Positions 5,474-7,711 of a stretch of DNA of 7,711 bases are shown here, in pieces. The first letter of the stretch is position 1. Every line of letters starts with the position of its first letter. A program made the translations under genes and the position numbers. The notes beneath the pieces were generated by a model. It did no database searches. It saw only the letters and a program-made list of their open reading frames with translations, and had not been told where the DNA came from. The DNA lies in NCBI GenBank assembly GCA_046050465.1, contig JBJOPS010000054.1:1-7711 (forward strand). Reading direction: 5' to 3'. The DNA comes from Egaibacter sp046050465. GTDB taxonomy: Bacteria > Pseudomonadota > Gammaproteobacteria > Burkholderiales > Burkholderiaceae_C.

Positions 5474-6511
5474 ATGAAAGTAATTGAAATCACCTCGTAC
5501 GGCGCGCCCGACGTTTTGCGTCTCGGTGAGCGTCCTGCGCCTGTGGCGGGCGCGGGCGAGTTGCTGATTCGTGTGGCCGCCAGTGGCGTGAACCGCCCTG
5601 ATGTGTTGCAGCGTACTGGCAACTACCCGGTGCCTCCCGGCGCTTCGGACATTCCGGGTCTGGAGGTGGCCGGTGTCATTGCAAGTGGTGATGTGCAGGC
5701 GATGGCTGACGCGGGTTTCAAGGTGGGTGATCGTGTTTGTGCCCTGGTGGCTGGTGGGGGCTATGCGGAGTTATGCGTGGCGCCGGTTGCCCAATGCCTG
5801 CCTGTGCCCAAAGGCCTGAGTGATGTGGAGGCAGCTGCGTTGCCGGAGACTTTCTTCACCGTCTGGAGCAATGTGTTTGATCGGGCTGGCCTGCAAAAGG
5901 GCGAGACTTTGCTGATTCAGGGCGGTACCAGCGGCATTGGTGTAACCGCCATTGCCACCGCCAAAGCACTGGGCTCTACGGTGATTGCCACTGCGGGCAG
6001 TGACGAGAAATGTGCGGCCTGTCTGGCGCTAGGCGCCGACCACGCCATCAATTACAAGACCCATGATTTCGTGGAAGAAATCAAGCGCATCACCAGTGGC
6101 GCTGGTGTCAATGTGATTCTGGACATGGTGGCGGGCCCTTATGTCGCCCGTGAAATTCAGTGTCTGGCTGAAGATGGCCGTCTGGTCATCATCGCCGTGC
6201 AGGGTGGAACCAAGAGCGAGATCAATGCCGGGCTGGTGTTGCGTCGCCGGCTCACGGTAACCGGATCCACACTGCGCCCGCGTCCGGTGGCTTTCAAGGC
6301 GGCCATTGCACAGGCGCTGAAGCAACACGTGTGGCCGTTGTTGGAAAGCGGTGCGGTCAAGCCTGTCATTCACAGTGTTTTTGATGCGGCGGGAGACACG
6401 TCAGGTAGTGGTGCTGTAGACGTTAACCGCAGTGGTGCCGCTCGGGCCCATGCCCTGATGGAATCCAACCAGCACGTTGGCAAGATTGTTTTGACATGGG
6501 TTACAGCATGA
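5474..6511 (+). CDS. NAD(P)H quinone oxidoreductase, PIG3-type, zinc-free MDR superfamily
   Basis: A 345-residue cytoplasmic reductase of the medium-chain dehydrogenase superfamily, closest by eye to the PIG3/quinone oxidoreductase group that uses NADPH to reduce quinones. Landmarks are MKVIEITSYGAPDVLRL at the start, AASGVNRPDVLQRTGNYPVPPG, DIPGLEVAG, the long ALPETFFTVWSNVFDRAGLQKGE stretch, the dinucleotide-binding GGTSGIG (150-156), and AGSDEKCAACLALGADHAINY. No zinc ligands of alcohol dehydrogenases are seen. The family is usually about 325 residues; most of the excess is a Gly/Ser-rich segment at about 307-320 between VFDAA and the conserved AARAHALMESNQHVGKIVL end. The ATG at 5474 is the only reasonable start, since an in-frame stop lies at 5468-5470, yet no Shine-Dalgarno is seen because the repeat occupies that place. 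It overlaps tpiA by 4 nt. The physiological substrate is unknown. Confidence 0.9.
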   Translation: MKVIEITSYGAPDVLRLGERPAPVAGAGELLIRVAASGVNRPDVLQRTGNYPVPPGASDIPGLEVAGVIASGDVQAMADAGFKVGDRVCALVAGGGYAELCVAPVAQCLPVPKGLSDVEAAALPETFFTVWSNVFDRAGLQKGETLLIQGGTSGIGVTAIATAKALGSTVIATAGSDEKCAACLALGADHAINYKTHDFVEEIKRITSGAGVNVILDMVAGPYVAREIQCLAEDGRLVIIAVQGGTKSEINAGLVLRRRLTVTGSTLRPRPVAFKAAIAQALKQHVWPLLESGAVKPVIHSVFDAAGDTSGSGAVDVNRSGAARAHALMESNQHVGKIVLTWVTA

Positions 6512-7251
6512 AAAAGAAACTGATTGCAGGAAACTGGAAGATGAATGGCAGCCTGGCTGCCAACGAGGTGTTGATCAAGGCGCTGCTTGCTGGATTGAAC
6601 AACCCGGGCTGTGCCATCGCGGTTTGTGTGCCGGCTATCTATCTGGCCCAGGTTGGGGCACTGGTTGCAAAAAGCCCGATCGATGTGGGTGCGCAGGACG
6701 TATCCCAGCACGAGTTCGGCGCATTCACCGGTGAAATTTCGGCGGCCATGCTCAAGGAGTCGGGCATTCGTTACGCCATCGTTGGTCATTCCGAGCGTCG
6801 TCAGTATCACCTGGAGAGCGACGCTGTAGTGGCGTTGAAGGCACAGCGTGCGCTGGCCTGTGGCGTGACGCCCATCGTGTGTGTCGGTGAAACGCTTGCT
6901 GAGCGCGAAGCCGGGAAAACCGAAGAAGTGGTGAAGCGTCAGCTGGCAGCGGTGATTCACACCAACGGGCACTGCATCAGTGAAATTGTGGTGGCTTACG
7001 AGCCGGTGTGGGCCATTGGCACGGGTAAAACTGCCAGTCCGGAACAGGCGCAGGCGGTGCATGCGGTCTTGCGTGCCCAGCTGGCCGCTGCAACCCCTCA
7101 CGCGGATCGTGTGCAAATTCTGTATGGCGGCAGCATGAATGCCGCCAATGCAGCGCAATTGCTGTCTCAAGCCGATATCGACGGCGGGCTGGTTGGTGGC
7201 GCGTCGCTCAAGGCCCCGGATTTTTTGTCAATTATTGCCACAGCTCTCTAA
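6508..7251 (+). CDS. tpiA: Triosephosphate isomerase
   Basis: A 247-residue triosephosphate isomerase that interconverts dihydroxyacetone phosphate and glyceraldehyde 3-phosphate in glycolysis and gluconeogenesis; cytoplasmic, normally a dimer. All catalytic residues are present: N9 and K11 in AGNWKMNG, H94 in VGHSERR, and E165 in AYEPVWAIGTGKT, which also contains the flexible lid loop. Phosphate-binding YGGSM starts at 206 and GGLVGGASL follows near the end. The start at 6508 gives an ATGA overlap with the oxidoreductase stop and the usual short N-terminus MKKKLIAGNWK. The in-frame ATG at 6496 (251 residues) cannot be excluded. Neither start has a clear Shine-Dalgarno, so translational coupling to the upstream gene is likely. 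secG follows after 37 nt, a common arrangement in betaproteobacteria. Confidence 0.97.
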   Translation: MKKKLIAGNWKMNGSLAANEVLIKALLAGLNNPGCAIAVCVPAIYLAQVGALVAKSPIDVGAQDVSQHEFGAFTGEISAAMLKESGIRYAIVGHSERRQYHLESDAVVALKAQRALACGVTPIVCVGETLAEREAGKTEEVVKRQLAAVIHTNGHCISEIVVAYEPVWAIGTGKTASPEQAQAVHAVLRAQLAAATPHADRVQILYGGSMNAANAAQLLSQADIDGGLVGGASLKAPDFLSIIATAL

Positions 7252-7283
7252 ACCAGAGCGCGACCAGCTATCAATTTAGGAGT
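7241..7283 (-). repeat. Possible degenerate repeat copy between tpiA and secG
   Basis: Read on the complement, ATAGCTG (7271-7265) is followed by 4 nt, CGC (7260-7258), 10 nt, then AGAGCTG (7247-7241). These are the same blocks and spacing as the copies at 1857 and 5416, with AGAGCTG matching AGGGCTA at five of seven positions. The left GCTAT arm is not recognisable; the place where it should be holds the secG ribosome-binding site. The right end overlaps the last tpiA codons. The evidence is weaker than for the other two copies. Confidence 0.35.
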
Positions 7284-7288
7284 ATCTC

Positions 7289-7669
7289 ATGAACATTTTT
7301 TTGAACATTTTGCTGGCAGTCCAGATACTGTCCGCACTGGTCATGATTGGTCTGATTCTGGTCCAGCATGGCAAGGGTGCCGATATGGGCGCGGCCTTTG
7401 GCAGTGGTGGGTCCGGAAGTCTTTTTGGTGCTTCCGGCAGCGCCAACTTTCTCTCGCGCACAACAGCTGTGCTGGCGACCGTATTTTTTGTCTGTACGCT
7501 CGCACTGGCTTATTTTGGCAACCTGCGCCCCACGACCAGCGGTAGCGTGCTGGAAGGTGCAGCGACGGCGGTGGCCGCTCCTGCAACGGCCGCTCCTGCA
7601 ACGGCCGCATCTGCAGCCGTTGCACCAGTGGTGTCAGCTTCGGGTGCAGCACAAATTCCGTCCAAGTAG
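7289..7669 (+). CDS. secG: SecG, Sec translocase subunit
   Basis: A 126-residue SecG, the small inner-membrane partner of SecYE that assists SecA-driven protein export. It shows the family layout: a first transmembrane segment (about 5-26), the conserved glycine-rich cytoplasmic loop HGKGADMGAAFGSGGSGSLF (27-46) leading to ASGSANFLSRTTA, and a second transmembrane segment (about 58-77). The tail from residue 80 is rich in alanine and proline, carries two exact APATA units (97-106), and is a low-complexity extension of the kind common in proteobacterial SecG. TAGGAG (7277-7282) lies 6 nt before the ATG at 7289. It is on the same strand as tpiA, 37 nt away, with no terminator visible between them, so the two are probably co-transcribed. 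Confidence 0.95.
   Translation: MNIFLNILLAVQILSALVMIGLILVQHGKGADMGAAFGSGGSGSLFGASGSANFLSRTTAVLATVFFVCTLALAYFGNLRPTTSGSVLEGAATAVAAPATAAPATAASAAVAPVVSASGAAQIPSK
7573..7602 (+). repeat. Perfect 15-bp tandem duplication in the secG tail
   Basis: The unit GGCCGCTCCTGCAAC occurs twice head to tail (7573-7587 and 7588-7602), and a further GGCCGC (7603-7608) begins a third, diverged unit. Each repeat adds five residues (APATA register) to the low-complexity tail. Because the unit is a multiple of three, copy-number change would keep the frame. Confidence 0.85.
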
Positions 7670-7692
7670 GAAGCGGCAAAATTGCCTCTTCC
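7669..7692 (+). terminator. Hairpin after secG, possible weak terminator
   Basis: GGAAG (7669-7673) pairs with CTTCC (7688-7692), and inside a C-T mismatch GGCA (7675-7678) pairs with TGCC (7683-7686) around an AAAT loop. It starts on the last base of the secG stop codon. There is no T run after it, so it may be a processing or stabilising hairpin rather than a terminator. The remaining 19 bases show no identifiable gene. Confidence 0.3.
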
Positions 7693-7711
7693 CAGCCGGT
7701 AAGGCGCTGGA

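Noticed and set aside
6370..7170. Long open frame on the minus strand opposite tpiA
   Set aside because: Shadow of tpiA, in which all catalytic residues are intact on the + strand.
7693..7711. Possible start of a tRNA gene after secG, as often found before the nuo operon in this family
   Set aside because: The 19 bases do not show a recognisable acceptor stem plus D-arm start, and the window ends too soon to judge.

Overview
This window looks like a chromosomal housekeeping segment from a betaproteobacterium, most likely family Comamonadaceae (Rhodoferax, Polaromonas or Acidovorax type). This rests on the gene order rpsO-pnp-quinone oxidoreductase-tpiA-secG, the fairly GC-rich codon use, the short Hsp20 protein next to tsaD, and a short interspersed repeat of the GCTAT..TAGCTG..CGC..AGGGCTA type that I remember from that family. 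The genus is a guess from memory. No database was searched.

Layout. Positions 2-325 hold the 3' end of tsaD (tRNA t6A synthesis, + strand). It converges with a small heat-shock protein gene on the minus strand (322-702), and the two stop codons overlap. A 95-bp divergent gap with a near-perfect 25-bp inverted repeat leads to an orphan periplasmic substrate-binding protein of the branched-chain amino acid ABC family (798-2108). This is followed by a small exported DsrE-like protein (2187-2615). A sigma70-type promoter (2625-2653) and a heavily structured leader of about 135 nt precede rpsO (ribosomal protein S15, 2795-3061). An intrinsic terminator (3096-3127) and a long stem-loop (3162-3204) resembling an RNase III/PNPase autoregulatory site separate rpsO from pnp (polynucleotide phosphorylase, 3277-5406). 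After a 67-nt gap, almost all of it one interspersed repeat, come a PIG3-type quinone oxidoreductase (5474-6511), tpiA (6508-7251, ATGA overlap) and secG (7289-7669). The last 42 bases contain a hairpin and no recognisable gene start.

How the genes relate. rpsO-pnp is the classic pairing of S15 with a 3'-5' exoribonuclease, with terminator and leader hairpin placed as in the well-studied enterobacterial locus. The oxidoreductase, tpiA and secG are closely spaced on the same strand without visible terminators between them and may be one transcript. tsaD, hsp20, the solute-binding protein and the DsrE-like gene look like independent neighbours.

I found no new defence, mobile or biosynthetic system. 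The points worth a second look are regulatory or structural: a repeat copy that appears to lie in frame inside the solute-binding protein gene, a second copy occupying the ribosome-binding region of the oxidoreductase gene, a possible degenerate third copy before secG, the hsp20/solute-binding-protein palindrome, and the two RNA leaders of rpsO and pnp. No gene-free stretch exceeds 300 bases; the longest is the 215-nt rpsO-pnp gap.
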